From: Flavobacterium gawalongense
GTDB taxonomy: Bacteria; Bacteroidota; Bacteroidia; Flavobacteriales; Flavobacteriaceae
NCBI RefSeq assembly: GCF_007097265.1
Contig: NZ_VJZP01000003.1
Coordinates: 146,693 to 210,692 of the forward strand
Length of the DNA: 64,000 nt
Direction: 5' to 3'
Made by a program: the position numbers and the translations under genes. Positions within the stretch are counted from its first letter, which is position 1. Every line of letters begins with the position of its first letter. Positions 27,191 through 36,703 of the stretch are shown here, piece after piece. The notes below the pieces were generated by a model. That model ran no database searches. It had not been told where the DNA came from and was given only the letters and a program-made list of their open reading frames with translations.

Positions 27191-27918
27191 CCATCGCCGG
27201 TTTCGATCCCACAGGAGGTGCGGGAGTTTTGGCAGATGCAAAAACATTCGAACAGCATCGTGTGTCTGGTTTTGCCATTAATACTGGCAACACCATTCAA
27301 ACGGAAAATGTATTCTACGAAATGCAATGGACAGACTTGACTTTTGTTTTGAAATCATTGGACAAATTGTTTCAAAACTATACCATCAAGGCAGTAAAAA
27401 TTGGAATTGTTCCTTCATTGGATTATTTAAAAGAAATTGTTTTTACTGTAAAAAGACTTTCACCAAAAACAAAAATTGTTTGGGATACGGTTTTGAAATC
27501 CACTACCGAATTCAATTTTATGAACATCGAAAATCAAGCTATTTTGATTGAAATATTGGAAGAAATTGATTTGATAACACCCAATTACAATGAGATTTTA
27601 CAATTCTCTTCAGTAGAAAAAAACCCAGATGTAATTGCTCAAGAATTATCAAAACATTGTTCTATTTTACTAAAAGGAGGTCATAATCCAGACAAAATAG
27701 GTGTTGATTATTTATATCTGGGAAATAAGATTTTCAAGCTTACACCAAATAACACTTTGGTTTTCGAAAAGCATGGCTCCGGTTGCGTATTATCATCAGC
27801 CATTGCGGCAAATATAGCTTTGGAACAGGACCTGAAAACAGCTTGCAGTAATGCCAAAAAATATATAGAAACCTACTTACAATCTAACCAAACTAAATTA
27901 GGATATCATCATGTATAA
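27163..27918 (+). CDS. thiD: Hydroxymethylpyrimidine (phosphate) kinase
   Basis: This 251-residue ribokinase-fold enzyme phosphorylates HMP and HMP-P. It starts with the family block VLTIAGFDPTGGAGVLADAK, has GIVPS and LITPNYNEI in the middle, KGGH near 169, and the anion-hole GSGC near 205, whose cysteine is typical of ThiD/PdxK-type enzymes. It overlaps tenI by 28 bases and thiE by 8. The N-terminal Gln/Thr-rich sequence (NTGNTIQTEN) differs from the E. coli ALTAQNT block, a common variant in Bacteroidetes. Confidence 0.9.
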   Translation: MSANRPFVLTIAGFDPTGGAGVLADAKTFEQHRVSGFAINTGNTIQTENVFYEMQWTDLTFVLKSLDKLFQNYTIKAVKIGIVPSLDYLKEIVFTVKRLSPKTKIVWDTVLKSTTEFNFMNIENQAILIEILEEIDLITPNYNEILQFSSVEKNPDVIAQELSKHCSILLKGGHNPDKIGVDYLYLGNKIFKLTPNNTLVFEKHGSGCVLSSAIAANIALEQDLKTACSNAKKYIETYLQSNQTKLGYHHV

Positions 27919-28543
27919 CAAGTTACAGTACATTTCACAGGGAAATACAGTCGAAGAACAATTATACAACATTCACAAAGCACTGGACAATGGTTGCGAT
28001 TGGATCCAATTGCGATTCAAAAACCAAAATGCGTTTGAAGTTTTCACTTTGGCGGAAGCCGTAAAAATGTTATGCAAAGAATATTTAGCCACTTTTATCA
28101 TCAATGACAACGTCTATTTAGCACAACAATTGGATGCTGATGGAGTCCATTTAGGTTTGAGTGACATGAACATTGAAGAAGCAAGACCCATTTTAGGAAA
28201 AACAAAAATCATTGGAGGCACTGCAAATACTTTTGATGATGTACTTCAAAGAACAGAAGAAAATTGTGATTATATTGGTTTGGGTCCATTCCAATTTACA
28301 GCTACCAAACAAAATTTAAGTCCGATTTTGGGACTTGAAGGGTATCTTTCGATTATCGAACAAATGAAAATAAAAAACATCAAAGTTCCCATTTATGCCA
28401 TTGGTGGCATCACACTGGAAAATGTCGAAAGCCTTATGGAAACCGGAATTCACGGTATAGCCGTTTCTGGTTTGATTACACAAAGCGAAAATCCATCTCA
28501 ACTTATCACTCAACTTAACGACAAATTATATGTTACCATTTAA
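27911..28543 (+). CDS. thiE: Thiamine phosphate synthase
   Basis: This 210-residue TIM-barrel enzyme joins HMP-PP and thiazole phosphate to make thiamine phosphate. ThiE motifs are visible: WIQLRFKN near residue 31, the magnesium-site [19 protein letters not shown] near 63, [12 protein letters not shown] near 120 and [10 protein letters not shown] near 160. It overlaps thiD by 8 bases and thiG by 14. With TenI upstream, the operon holds two paralogous barrels with different jobs. Confidence 0.93.
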   Translation: MYNKLQYISQGNTVEEQLYNIHKALDNGCDWIQLRFKNQNAFEVFTLAEAVKMLCKEYLATFIINDNVYLAQQLDADGVHLGLSDMNIEEARPILGKTKIIGGTANTFDDVLQRTEENCDYIGLGPFQFTATKQNLSPILGLEGYLSIIEQMKIKNIKVPIYAIGGITLENVESLMETGIHGIAVSGLITQSENPSQLITQLNDKLYVTI

Positions 28544-29300
28544 AATAGGAGATAAAACCTTTGCCTCTCGCTTGTTTTTAGGCACAGGAAAATTCGGTTC
28601 CAATCAACAAATGGAAGAAGCCATTTTAGCATCTGGGAGCGAGTTAGTAACCGTAGCGCTAAAACGTGTCGATTTGGAAACCGAAACGGATGCCATTTTA
28701 TCACATCTTAAACATCCGCAAATTAATTTATTACCCAATACTTCTGGCGCAAGAAATGCCAAAGAAGCCATTTTTGCAGCACAATTGGCTCGGGAAGCAT
28801 TAGAAACCAATTGGCTCAAACTCGAAATTCATCCTGATCCAAAATATTTAATGCCTGATGCAATAGAAACGCTGAAAGCAACGGAAGCATTAGCCAAATT
28901 AGGATTTATCGTTTTGCCTTACATCCATGCAGATCCGGTTTTATGTAAACGTTTGGAAGATGCGGGAACTTCAGCAGTAATGCCTTTGGGCTCGCCCATT
29001 GGCAGCAACAAAGGATTAAAAACTATCGATTTTTTAGAAATCATTATCGAACAAAGTAGAGTTCCTGTAATTATCGATGCAGGAATTGGCGCTCCATCTG
29101 ATGCTGCAAAAGCGATGGAACTCGGCGCAGATGCGGTTTTAGTAAACACTGCCATTGCGGTTGCGGGAAATCCAAAATTGATGGCAGAGGCTTTTAGAGA
29201 AGCTGTCATTGCAGGAAGAAAAGCATTTGAAGCACAATTGGCTCAAAAAGTAAATCGAGCAGTGGCTTCGAGTCCTTTGACAGCGTTTTTGTATGAGTAA
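28530..29300 (+). CDS. thiG: Thiazole synthase
   Basis: This 256-residue barrel enzyme builds the thiazole ring from DXP, dehydroglycine and ThiS-thiocarboxylate. The Schiff-base lysine lies in [10 protein letters not shown] near residue 94. Other family blocks are [11 protein letters not shown] at the start, [11 protein letters not shown] near 70, MPLGSPIGS near 150 and the phosphate-binding [11 protein letters not shown]. The start overlaps the end of thiE by 14 bases. A palindromic repeat separates it from thiH. Confidence 0.97.
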   Translation: MLPFKIGDKTFASRLFLGTGKFGSNQQMEEAILASGSELVTVALKRVDLETETDAILSHLKHPQINLLPNTSGARNAKEAIFAAQLAREALETNWLKLEIHPDPKYLMPDAIETLKATEALAKLGFIVLPYIHADPVLCKRLEDAGTSAVMPLGSPIGSNKGLKTIDFLEIIIEQSRVPVIIDAGIGAPSDAAKAMELGADAVLVNTAIAVAGNPKLMAEAFREAVIAGRKAFEAQLAQKVNRAVASSPLTAFLYE

Positions 29301-29340
29301 TCCTCTCCCCAACCCTCTCCAAAGGAGAGGGAGCCGAAAC
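29301..29340. repeat. CTCTCC palindromic repeat between thiG and thiH
   Basis: TCCTCTCCCCAACCCTCTCC followed by the inverted GGAGAGGGAGCCG. This is another copy of the element found at 24700, 43947, 50458 and 56580. Confidence 0.7.
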
Positions 29341-29382
29341 CGAATAATAAAAATGACGATTACTAAACAACCAACTTAAACG

Positions 29383-30504
29383 ATGAAAACATTTAAATCG
29401 GTTTTTGACAACTACGATTGGGACACTATTAAATCCAAAATATACAGCACCACTGCGCTGGAAGTCGAACAGGCTTTGGCCAAAAGCAAACGCAATCTCG
29501 ATGATTTTTTGGCACTAATTTCACCTGCTGCCCAACCCTATTTAGAGCAAATGGCGCAACAGGCCCATGAATTAACCAAAAAAAGATTTGGCAAAACGAT
29601 TCAAATGTATGCTCCTTTGTATTTAAGCAACGAATGCCAAAACATTTGCACCTATTGCGGTTTTAGTTTGGATAACAAAATCAAACGAAAAACACTTACC
29701 GAAAGTGAAATTACATTGGAAATTGAGGTCTTAAAAAAAGCGGGGTTTGATCATGTTTTGTTGGTGACCGGCGAAGCAAATCATACCGTAAACATTCATT
29801 ATTTTCTGAAGACAATTGCTCAAATAAAAAATGACTTTTCCACCATTTCAGCTGAAGTGCAACCACTTTCAACGGAAGAATACGAACAATTGCATAACGC
29901 TGGAATCTATTCCATTTTAGTATATCAGGAAACCTATCATCGTGATGTTTATAAACAATACCATACCAAAGGAAAAAAATCGAATTTCGACTTTCGTTTA
30001 GAAACACCGGACCGAGTAGGAACTGCAGGTATTCATAAAATTGGATTGGGTGTTTTATTAGGATTGGAAGATTGGCGTACGGACAGTTTTTTCAATGCCT
30101 TACATTTAGATTATTTACAAAAAACCTATTGGCAAACTAAATATGCAGTTTCTTTCCCTAGGTTACGACCGGCAGAAGGAGTTATTGAGCCCAACTTTAT
30201 CATGGATGATACCGATTTGACGCAACTCATTTGTGCCTACCGTTTGTGGAATGAGGATTTAGAAATCTCCATGTCAACCCGTGAAAATGAAAAATTCCGT
30301 GATAATATTATTCCAATTGGTATTACCAGTATGAGTGCCGGTTCTAAAACCAATCCTGGCGGTTATGTCGTTGATCCACAATCATTGGAGCAATTTGAAA
30401 TCAGTGACGAACGATCGGCTTCGGAGATTGCGAAAGTCATTTCCAGTAGAGGATACGAACCCGTTTGGAAGGATTGGGATAGAAGTTATACAAATATAGA
30501 TTAA
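29383..30504 (+). CDS. thiH: 2-iminoacetate synthase (radical SAM)
   Basis: This 373-residue radical SAM enzyme splits tyrosine to give dehydroglycine for the thiazole ring. The cluster motif is CQNICTYC (CxxxCxxC) near residue 85. TGEANHTV, the SAEVQPLS block near 168 and PRLRPAEG near 265 also fit ThiH. Anaerobic-type thiazole formation is therefore used; no ThiO is seen. It is followed after 18 bases by thiF. Confidence 0.96.
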   Translation: MKTFKSVFDNYDWDTIKSKIYSTTALEVEQALAKSKRNLDDFLALISPAAQPYLEQMAQQAHELTKKRFGKTIQMYAPLYLSNECQNICTYCGFSLDNKIKRKTLTESEITLEIEVLKKAGFDHVLLVTGEANHTVNIHYFLKTIAQIKNDFSTISAEVQPLSTEEYEQLHNAGIYSILVYQETYHRDVYKQYHTKGKKSNFDFRLETPDRVGTAGIHKIGLGVLLGLEDWRTDSFFNALHLDYLQKTYWQTKYAVSFPRLRPAEGVIEPNFIMDDTDLTQLICAYRLWNEDLEISMSTRENEKFRDNIIPIGITSMSAGSKTNPGGYVVDPQSLEQFEISDERSASEIAKVISSRGYEPVWKDWDRSYTNID

Positions 30505-30522
30505 CATTTTAGATTGCAGAAT

Positions 30523-31233
30523 ATGAGTATTATTCAAGATTTTTTACGGTATAACCGACAAATGATGTTACCGGAAATAGGTGATTCAGGACAAGAAAAA
30601 CTCAAGAAAGCTACCGTTTTAGTGATTGGTGCTGGAGGATTGGGTTGTCCCATTTTGCAATATATAGCAACGGCTGGAATTGGAACTATTGGAATTGTAG
30701 ATTTTGATAAAATAGAATTACACAACCTTCACCGCCAAATTTTATATACGGAGAAACATGTTGGTAAATCAAAAGCAATTACGGCAAAATCGGTTTTGGA
30801 AACTTTAAATCCACTGATTGATATTATCGCTTTTGAAGAAAAATTAACTATTGAAAATGCCGCACAAATCATCATGAATTTTGATGTAATTGTTGACGGT
30901 TGCGATAATTTTGCTACCCGCTATTTAGTAAATGATACTTGTGTGGCCTTAGGAAAATCATTGATTTACGGCAGCATTTTGAAATTTGAAGGACAAATGG
31001 CAGTTTTCAATAACAATGGAAATAAAAATCTTCGTGACTTGTTCCCAGAACCGCCGAATCCAAAAGATGTTCCCAATTGTAATTTGAATGGCGTATTGGG
31101 TACGCTTCCCGGAATTATCGGCACGATGATGGCACATGAAACTTTGAAACTAATTATGGATTTACCTACTTTAGAAAATGAATTGGTACTATTTAATAGC
31201 TTAGATTGGAGTTTTAACAAACTTAGATTTTAA
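30523..31233 (+). CDS. thiF: ThiF/MoeB-type adenylyltransferase
   Basis: This 236-residue E1-like enzyme adenylates the C-terminus of ThiS. The nucleotide-binding GAGGLGCPILQYIATAG is near residue 33, and FDKIELHNLHRQILY near 62 carries the conserved Arg. The catalytic cysteine is in PNCNLNGVLG near 190. The CxxC pairs that bind structural zinc in E. coli ThiF and MoeB are absent (NLRDLFPEPP stands where CYRCLFPE is usual). The TTG nine bases upstream is a less likely start than the ATG. Last gene of the thiamine operon. HesA or MoeB activity cannot be excluded. Confidence 0.85.
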   Translation: MSIIQDFLRYNRQMMLPEIGDSGQEKLKKATVLVIGAGGLGCPILQYIATAGIGTIGIVDFDKIELHNLHRQILYTEKHVGKSKAITAKSVLETLNPLIDIIAFEEKLTIENAAQIIMNFDVIVDGCDNFATRYLVNDTCVALGKSLIYGSILKFEGQMAVFNNNGNKNLRDLFPEPPNPKDVPNCNLNGVLGTLPGIIGTMMAHETLKLIMDLPTLENELVLFNSLDWSFNKLRF

Positions 31234-32024
31234 AAACTTAAAACATCCCCAACATTAACAACACCTTTTTCGACACACACTAAATTGGTTCCAAAAAGAA
31301 CATTCTTATCCACTTTTCGGTAAGTACTTAATGTCTTTAACGGTTCTTTTAGCACAATACTTTTCATTGGATCATTATTGACCATTATACATCTGGCACA
31401 AGGTTTTACATTTTTGAACGTAACATCCCCTAATTTGATAATCCCAAAGTGATCCTCTTCATGGGCACGCTTGCTGCTAATAACAATATTGGGTCTAAAT
31501 CTTGCAACGGTAATCTTTTCTTCTAATTTTTCATTTAAGTGGTCTAAACTTTCGCTACCTACTAATAAATACGGATAACCATCGGCTAAGCTAACATTTA
31601 AAGTGACATTCAATGCCTTGCTCTTATGTTTTCTATCTCCAATTTCAATAATTTTTACCAATTTACAGGCAAAACCGAGGCATTCACTAAACCAATCTGA
31701 AGTAGTTTTATTAACCTCGAAAACTTCGCTTTGATCATCCCAAACAGACACTAAAATTGGATTATTTATGCTTTCATTAATCAAAAAAGTATGTTTTTTA
31801 TCTTGGTAGGTTATCTCAATTTTGTCTTCTAAAATTTGAGGCTGAAACTGACTTAGAATAGGATGCTTTCTTTGGCTTATAAATTGATTGTTTTCATCAA
31901 TTAGCATCCATCGTCTGTCATTTTCAAAACCCATTTCTTCAGCCCTGGCACTTTGACAACTGATTCCTCCTAAACTTTTGATGGGATAGATGTAGATTTC
32001 GCTAATAAAAGGAGTATTGTCCAT
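31230..32024 (-). CDS. MOSC domain protein (YcbX-like)
   Basis: This 264-residue protein has an N-terminal MOSC-beta-barrel domain (ISEIYIYPIKSLGGISCQSA at the start, WMLIDENNQFISQR near 38) and a C-terminal MOSC domain. The domain includes RFRPNIVI near 176 and the molybdenum-cofactor-binding cysteine in KPCARCIMVNND near 208. Relatives detoxify N-hydroxylated bases or move the cofactor's sulfur. The end overlaps thiF by 4 bases, tail to tail, with no terminator visible. Confidence 0.9.
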   Translation of the reverse strand: MDNTPFISEIYIYPIKSLGGISCQSARAEEMGFENDRRWMLIDENNQFISQRKHPILSQFQPQILEDKIEITYQDKKHTFLINESINNPILVSVWDDQSEVFEVNKTTSDWFSECLGFACKLVKIIEIGDRKHKSKALNVTLNVSLADGYPYLLVGSESLDHLNEKLEEKITVARFRPNIVISSKRAHEEDHFGIIKLGDVTFKNVKPCARCIMVNNDPMKSIVLKEPLKTLSTYRKVDKNVLFGTNLVCVEKGVVNVGDVLSF

Positions 32025-32096
32025 TACATTTTAAAATTTAATTGGCTATAAAAATACTTGTTTTTCAAATTCAAGAATCAAAAAAGATAGCGGAAC

Positions 32097-32741
32097 TTAC
32101 TTTTTAGAAACATTCAAAATACTCATGAATTCTTCTCTGTCAATTTCCCTGCAGCCCAAACTTTCGAGATGAGGATTATAAACCTGACAATCTAACAATT
32201 TATAATTGGCTGCCTTTAATTGGTTTACCAAAGCAATAAAAGCCACTTTTGAAGCATTTGAAACTGTAGAAAACATACTTTCTCCACAGAAAACATGCTC
32301 TAAATCGACACCATACAAACCGCCTACCAACTCATCACCTTGCCAAACTTCTACTGATTTGGCAATTCCTAATTCGTGCAATTTACAATAAGCTTCAATC
32401 ATATCATTGGTAATCCAAGTCCCGTTTTGTCCATCGCGCTTTATGTTTTGACAATTCGAAATTACGGCTCTGAAATTCAGATTAAAGGTAACTTTGAAAA
32501 TATTTCTATTAAGAATGTTACGCATACTTTTGGAAACAATCAACTCATCCAGAAACAACACCATTCTGGGATTAGGTGACCACCACATTATGGGCTCCCC
32601 TTCTTCAAACCATGGAAAAATTCCACTTTTGTAAGCAAGTTGCAAACGCTCTGGCGATAAGTCCCCTCCAACAGCGAGAATCCCATCGGCATTCGCTTCG
32701 GAAACAGGCGGAAAAATTAAAGGAGCTGATAAATAATACAT
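32097..32741 (-). CDS. aat: Leucyl/phenylalanyl-tRNA-protein transferase
   Basis: This 214-residue enzyme adds Leu or Phe to N-terminal Lys or Arg and so marks proteins for ClpAP. Family blocks are GILAVGGDLSPERLQLAYKS near residue 20, WWSPNPRMVLF near 53, TWITNDMIEAYCKLHELGIA near 115 and GLYGVDLEHVFCGESMFS near 143. The length is normal. The DUF3127 gene lies upstream on the same strand but is separated by a terminator. Confidence 0.97.
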   Translation of the reverse strand: MYYLSAPLIFPPVSEANADGILAVGGDLSPERLQLAYKSGIFPWFEEGEPIMWWSPNPRMVLFLDELIVSKSMRNILNRNIFKVTFNLNFRAVISNCQNIKRDGQNGTWITNDMIEAYCKLHELGIAKSVEVWQGDELVGGLYGVDLEHVFCGESMFSTVSNASKVAFIALVNQLKAANYKLLDCQVYNPHLESLGCREIDREEFMSILNVSKK

Positions 32742-32750
32742 TCTTTATTA

Positions 32751-32790
32751 AAAAATAAACCCGACAGTTATTTGGAATACCTGTCGGGTT
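32751..32790 (-). terminator. Terminator of the DUF3127 gene
   Basis: On the minus strand the stem AACCCGACAG / CTGTCGGGTT is followed by TTATTTTTTA. It lies between the DUF3127 gene and aat. Confidence 0.82.
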
Positions 32791-32821
32791 TGAATCACTA
32801 TATCAATAGAAAATCAAATGA

Positions 32822-33199
32822 TTAAAATGGTAAATCGTCTGCTTCTTCTTCGTTTAAATTTGTAGCTGGAGCAAATGCTTCAGCAGCTGGCATTGGAGGC
32901 GTTTGTGCATTAGGTGCATCAGCAGCTAATCTTTCCACTCTCCATCCTTGGATAGCATTGAAATATTTAGTCACCCCTTGTGGATCAACCCATTCGCGTC
33001 CTCTTAAATTAATAGAAACTTTTACCGCTTCACCCACTTTAAAACTATTCAACAAATCACATTTATCTTGTACAAATTCCACTAAAATATGTTGTGGATA
33101 TTGTTCCTCTGTTGTTACTACAAGCTCTCTTTTTAAGAAACTACCGCTTCCTACATTTTTAGCATCCCCAAGCATTTTAATTTTTCCTGTAACTTCCAT
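32822..33199 (-). CDS. DUF3127 protein with SSB-like acidic tail
   Basis: This 125-residue protein begins with a beta-barrel-like region (MEVTGKIKMLGDAKNVGSGS, then ILVEFVQDKCDLLNSFKVGE and VSINLRGREW) that matches the DUF3127 family of Bacteroidetes. The C-terminal third is a flexible Ala/Pro-rich linker, ending NLNEEEADDLPF. That ending mimics the SSB C-terminal tip; the SSB in this window ends VNDLPF. The layout, an OB-like domain plus linker plus acidic tip, suggests a single-strand-binding or repair-partner role. This is inference. Confidence 0.85.
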   Translation of the reverse strand: MEVTGKIKMLGDAKNVGSGSFLKRELVVTTEEQYPQHILVEFVQDKCDLLNSFKVGEAVKVSINLRGREWVDPQGVTKYFNAIQGWRVERLAADAPNAQTPPMPAAEAFAPATNLNEEEADDLPF

Positions 33200-33226
33200 C
33201 TTCGTTATTTTTTATTGTTATTTAAG

Positions 33227-34102
33227 TTATTTTTTTGCTAAAAGCACTTTCCAAGCAGATAAAACATCATTGTCATCCAAATATTTTTTAGCCTCTAAGT
33301 GCACTTTTTCCTGATCATCAGAACTTAAAACGCCTTTTACAGCAAAATTCTGTTTTACAAATATACTAACTTCTTCCATTGTAGGCAAGGCTTCAATATT
33401 ACCTAACATACCTAAATCATTTCCATCAAAAACAGGGCTTTCTTTTATAAAACTTGGAACAGCATCTACTCCAATTCCTAATGTTGATAGTGGTTTTGGC
33501 ACTTCAAAAAGTCCTTGGTTTGATCTGGAATACCAGTTACCGCCTAATCTTGAAACTAAATCTATTTTATACTGATCAATTGCTCCGTTTTCGTCTAAAA
33601 CTGCTTCAGCAATATGAATTCTCAACACTTCACAAAGTATTAAATTTCCCGCTCCTCCTTCACTTCCCAAAGGAATAATCTGAGTGACTTTGCATTCAAA
33701 TTGAACTGGCGATTCTTTCACTCTGAAGGGTTTTACAATATCAGAAGGAATCGGCGTCAAACCCGATTTTATAAACTCATTTACCCCATCTGCATACTCC
33801 GTACTTGCTAGAGAAGTTTGTTGCACCATATCATAATTCACCACATTAATTACCACTTCACGAGTTGCTTCGGCATTGATTAAAGTGTGTTTAATCGAAT
33901 TATCACGAACCCGTCTTGCCGGTGAAAAAATAAGAATTGGAGGATTGGCACTGAACACATTAAAGAAACTGAAAGGCGATAAATTAGGAATTCCATTAGT
34001 TCCAATAGTACTTGCAAAAGCTATAGGCCTTGGCCCAACAGAGCTTTGCAAATAGCCTTGCAACTTTACTGTTTCAATACTTTTAGGATCAATACTAATC
34101 AT
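33227..34102 (-). CDS. Flavin reductase-like FMN-binding protein
   Basis: This 291-residue protein has a split-barrel flavin-binding domain of the flavin_reduct type. It shows SVGPRPIAFASTIGTNG near residue 16, NLSPFSFFNVFSANPP near 35 and EVVINVVNYDMVQQTSLAS near 77. A C-terminal helical extension (FVKQNFAVKGVLSSDDQE) is typical of the DUF447-like or 'flavin reductase family' proteins of Bacteroidetes. Proposed function is NAD(P)H-dependent flavin reduction or a flavin-sensing role. It lies 27 bases upstream of the DUF3127 gene on the same strand and may share its transcript. Confidence 0.85.
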   Translation of the reverse strand: MISIDPKSIETVKLQGYLQSSVGPRPIAFASTIGTNGIPNLSPFSFFNVFSANPPILIFSPARRVRDNSIKHTLINAEATREVVINVVNYDMVQQTSLASTEYADGVNEFIKSGLTPIPSDIVKPFRVKESPVQFECKVTQIIPLGSEGGAGNLILCEVLRIHIAEAVLDENGAIDQYKIDLVSRLGGNWYSRSNQGLFEVPKPLSTLGIGVDAVPSFIKESPVFDGNDLGMLGNIEALPTMEEVSIFVKQNFAVKGVLSSDDQEKVHLEAKKYLDDNDVLSAWKVLLAKK

Positions 34103-34289
34103 GCTTTTCTTCTTTGTACATAAATACGTTTCTTAACTCACAAAAGTAAGTAAATGGTTTAAATTTAAAAAGGACGATCAAAGATTTAAGAACAAATAAA
34201 TTGAATAGTTTTTACTAAAACAATTCTTTGCATAAAACTAAAATAATAATGCTGATATTTCGTTATATTTATACCTCAAATTTTAATTT

Positions 34290-35444
34290 ATGCAATTTTC
34301 AGAAAGAAAAAATACAACCCGTTGGATTATTATTTTTGCTTCTTTTTTAATAATTTCATTAATTCTCTGGAACACCTACACTTTTTTTCAAATCTTCAAA
34401 AATGAAGAACGATTAAAAATGAATCTTTGGGCAAAAGCACAAAAGACGCTCATCAATGCAGGTGAGAATACTGATGTAGAACTTCCGCTTCAAATTTTCA
34501 GTAATAATACCTCAATTCCCATAATACTTACAGAAAATGACAGCATCATAAATACCGTAAATATTGATGATGCCATTGTGAAAAATAAACCTAAGGCTAA
34601 TGCATTTTTAGACGATTTAAAAAATGAGAACGAGCCTATTGTAATTGAATATGTGCCGGGAAAATTTCAAAAACTATATTATGGTAATTCGGCATTACTG
34701 AACAAACTAAAATATTACCCGATTGCTTTATTGCTCATTATAGTGCTATTTGGTGGCTTAGTATATAATTTCTACAGAAGTACCAAAATGGCCACGCAAA
34801 ATAAACTTTGGGCAGGAATGGCAAAAGAGACCGCACACCAAATAGGAACACCGCTTTCTTCCTTGATAGGCTGGGTAGAACTCTTGAAATCTGAAAATGT
34901 AGATGAGAGCACTACTTTCGAAATTGAAAAAGACATTGAGCGTTTACAAACCATAACAGATCGTTTTTCAAAAATAGGTTCAGAACCAAAATTAGAAAAC
35001 AAAGATATTGTGAAAGAAACGCTTCAGTCTTATGATTATTTGCAATCTCGATTTTCAAAACAAATTGAATTTTCATTCAAAGCACCAAAGTCACCTATTA
35101 TGGTTTCTCTGAATCCAACTCTACACAGCTGGACGATAGAAAATCTGGTCAAAAATGCTATCGATGCCATGAAAGGAAGAGGAAAATTAGCTTTAGAAAT
35201 TGAGCAAGAAGGCAATACTGTTAATATAAACATTATAGATTCTGGAGGCGGAATTCAAAAAAAACAATTCAAAACTATATTTGAACCCGGATTTACGACT
35301 AAAAAACGGGGTTGGGGCTTAGGTCTTTCTTTAACCAAAAGAATTGTGGAAGAATATCACAAAGGAACCATAAAAGTACTGAATTCCGAAATAGGAAAAG
35401 GAACAACAATGCAAGTCAGTTTTAAAAAAAGCAATTTAGTTTAA
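34290..35444 (+). CDS. Two-component sensor histidine kinase
   Basis: This 384-residue membrane kinase has one membrane helix at about residues 12-33 and another at about 142-161, bracketing a ~110-residue sensor region. The dimerisation block has KETAHQIGTPLSSLIGW with the phosphorylated histidine near 185. The ATPase domain shows the N box ENLVKNAIDAM near 291, DSGGGI and GWGLGLSL. No response regulator is encoded next to it, so it is an orphan. Its 3' end overlaps the convergent transglutaminase-like gene by 9 bases. Confidence 0.92.
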   Translation: MQFSERKNTTRWIIIFASFLIISLILWNTYTFFQIFKNEERLKMNLWAKAQKTLINAGENTDVELPLQIFSNNTSIPIILTENDSIINTVNIDDAIVKNKPKANAFLDDLKNENEPIVIEYVPGKFQKLYYGNSALLNKLKYYPIALLLIIVLFGGLVYNFYRSTKMATQNKLWAGMAKETAHQIGTPLSSLIGWVELLKSENVDESTTFEIEKDIERLQTITDRFSKIGSEPKLENKDIVKETLQSYDYLQSRFSKQIEFSFKAPKSPIMVSLNPTLHSWTIENLVKNAIDAMKGRGKLALEIEQEGNTVNINIIDSGGGIQKKQFKTIFEPGFTTKKRGWGLGLSLTKRIVEEYHKGTIKVLNSEIGKGTTMQVSFKKSNLV

Positions 35445-36608
35445 CGGAACTCCAAACCAAAAAACCTTAGTAAACATCGTTTTTCTGACGTTTTTTGACT
35501 TACTCAAATATTCCTGTACAAATAACTCATGTTCTTTTGCTTGCCCCAAAACATCATTGATAGATTTTTTTAACGAAGTTAAATTAGAGGAATTCTCAGT
35601 TCCAATCGAACCGATGGTGTAAATAGCGTCTTGGCATTTGGCTAATTTTTCAATTGGTGCTTGAATCATGCTGCTAATTTCATCATCAGATAAAATGGGT
35701 TTAAACTTATTATTTCTATAATGAACAAAGTCGTTTAATAAGTCGACAGCCTCATTGTAATTGTTGACTATTGAATTCAATTTTTCAACATTCGAGTTTT
35801 GTCGTAAATAAGTCATCTCTTTCTTTTTACCTTCCAGACGTTCTAAAATCATGGCATTTTTAACTCCATTTTTTTCTATCCTTACAGCAGACTCAAATAA
35901 TTTATCGATTTCTGATAAGGTATTGTATTTGGAAATTTCACTCTCAAAACTGAAATATTTTTTCGATTTATTAATTTGAGTTATACCTGCATAAAACTCA
36001 TTATTGGTAATTGGATAATTTAGAAACTGCCATAAATAATCAAAAGGAATATGAGAAGAAATCAATTTTGTGGGTTCTGCCTTAAAATAATTCTCATTTA
36101 ATTTTTTTAAAAATTTCCCATTGTTTACATAACCGGAACCCCAAGTAGGGTCAAACAAATACCACTTATCATCAATTTTTGCAGCACACCAGGCATGAGC
36201 CAAGTTTGCCACTTTCCCATATTGCTTTGTATAGCCTTCTATTATGTATGATTGTATTCCAATTTTATTCGAAATATCATTAAAAACCTCAGCATAATGA
36301 ATACAAACACCTTTCTTTGTTTTTAAGGTTTTCATTATTTGTTCTTGCGGAGTTTCATTAAAGTTTACAGTAAACATATTAGCAACATCGTAGCTGATAT
36401 TTGATGCGGTCCAATAAAAAACAGCACGAATTTTATCGGCATCTGTTTTAAAATTAGCATTTATATAATTGGCAATCGCCTCAGTAGAATTAGTAGAACT
36501 TGTGGAAATAGTAGACATTTTCTTGTCAATCAAAGCATATCCTGCATTAACCTGACCGAAACTTAAAAGGGTAAAAAAGAAAGAAAGAATTAAATAAATG
36601 TTTTTCAT
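35436..36608 (-). CDS. Exported transglutaminase-like protein
   Basis: This protein of about 390 residues starts MKNIYLILSFFFTLLSFGQV, a signal peptide. I choose this ATG over a longer frame without a good start. The transglutaminase-core fold shows the triad: Cys in KKGVCIHYAEVF near residue 102, His in LAHAWCAAKI near 138, and Asp in YLFDPTWGSG near 152. Such proteins are usually cysteine proteases or amidases rather than cross-linkers. A helical C-terminal region (about 230-390) follows and is not recognised. Envelope role inferred from the signal peptide. Confidence 0.85.
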   Translation of the reverse strand: MKNIYLILSFFFTLLSFGQVNAGYALIDKKMSTISTSSTNSTEAIANYINANFKTDADKIRAVFYWTASNISYDVANMFTVNFNETPQEQIMKTLKTKKGVCIHYAEVFNDISNKIGIQSYIIEGYTKQYGKVANLAHAWCAAKIDDKWYLFDPTWGSGYVNNGKFLKKLNENYFKAEPTKLISSHIPFDYLWQFLNYPITNNEFYAGITQINKSKKYFSFESEISKYNTLSEIDKLFESAVRIEKNGVKNAMILERLEGKKKEMTYLRQNSNVEKLNSIVNNYNEAVDLLNDFVHYRNNKFKPILSDDEISSMIQAPIEKLAKCQDAIYTIGSIGTENSSNLTSLKKSINDVLGQAKEHELFVQEYLSKSKNVRKTMFTKVFWFGVPLN

Positions 36609-36703
36609 CTTACAGGGTAGGCTCAAAAATTAAAAGGGAATGGGTTTTCACCTATTCCCTTTCTAAACGAAAACCGTACCAATTTATTTTATTTGTGCAA
36701 CTA

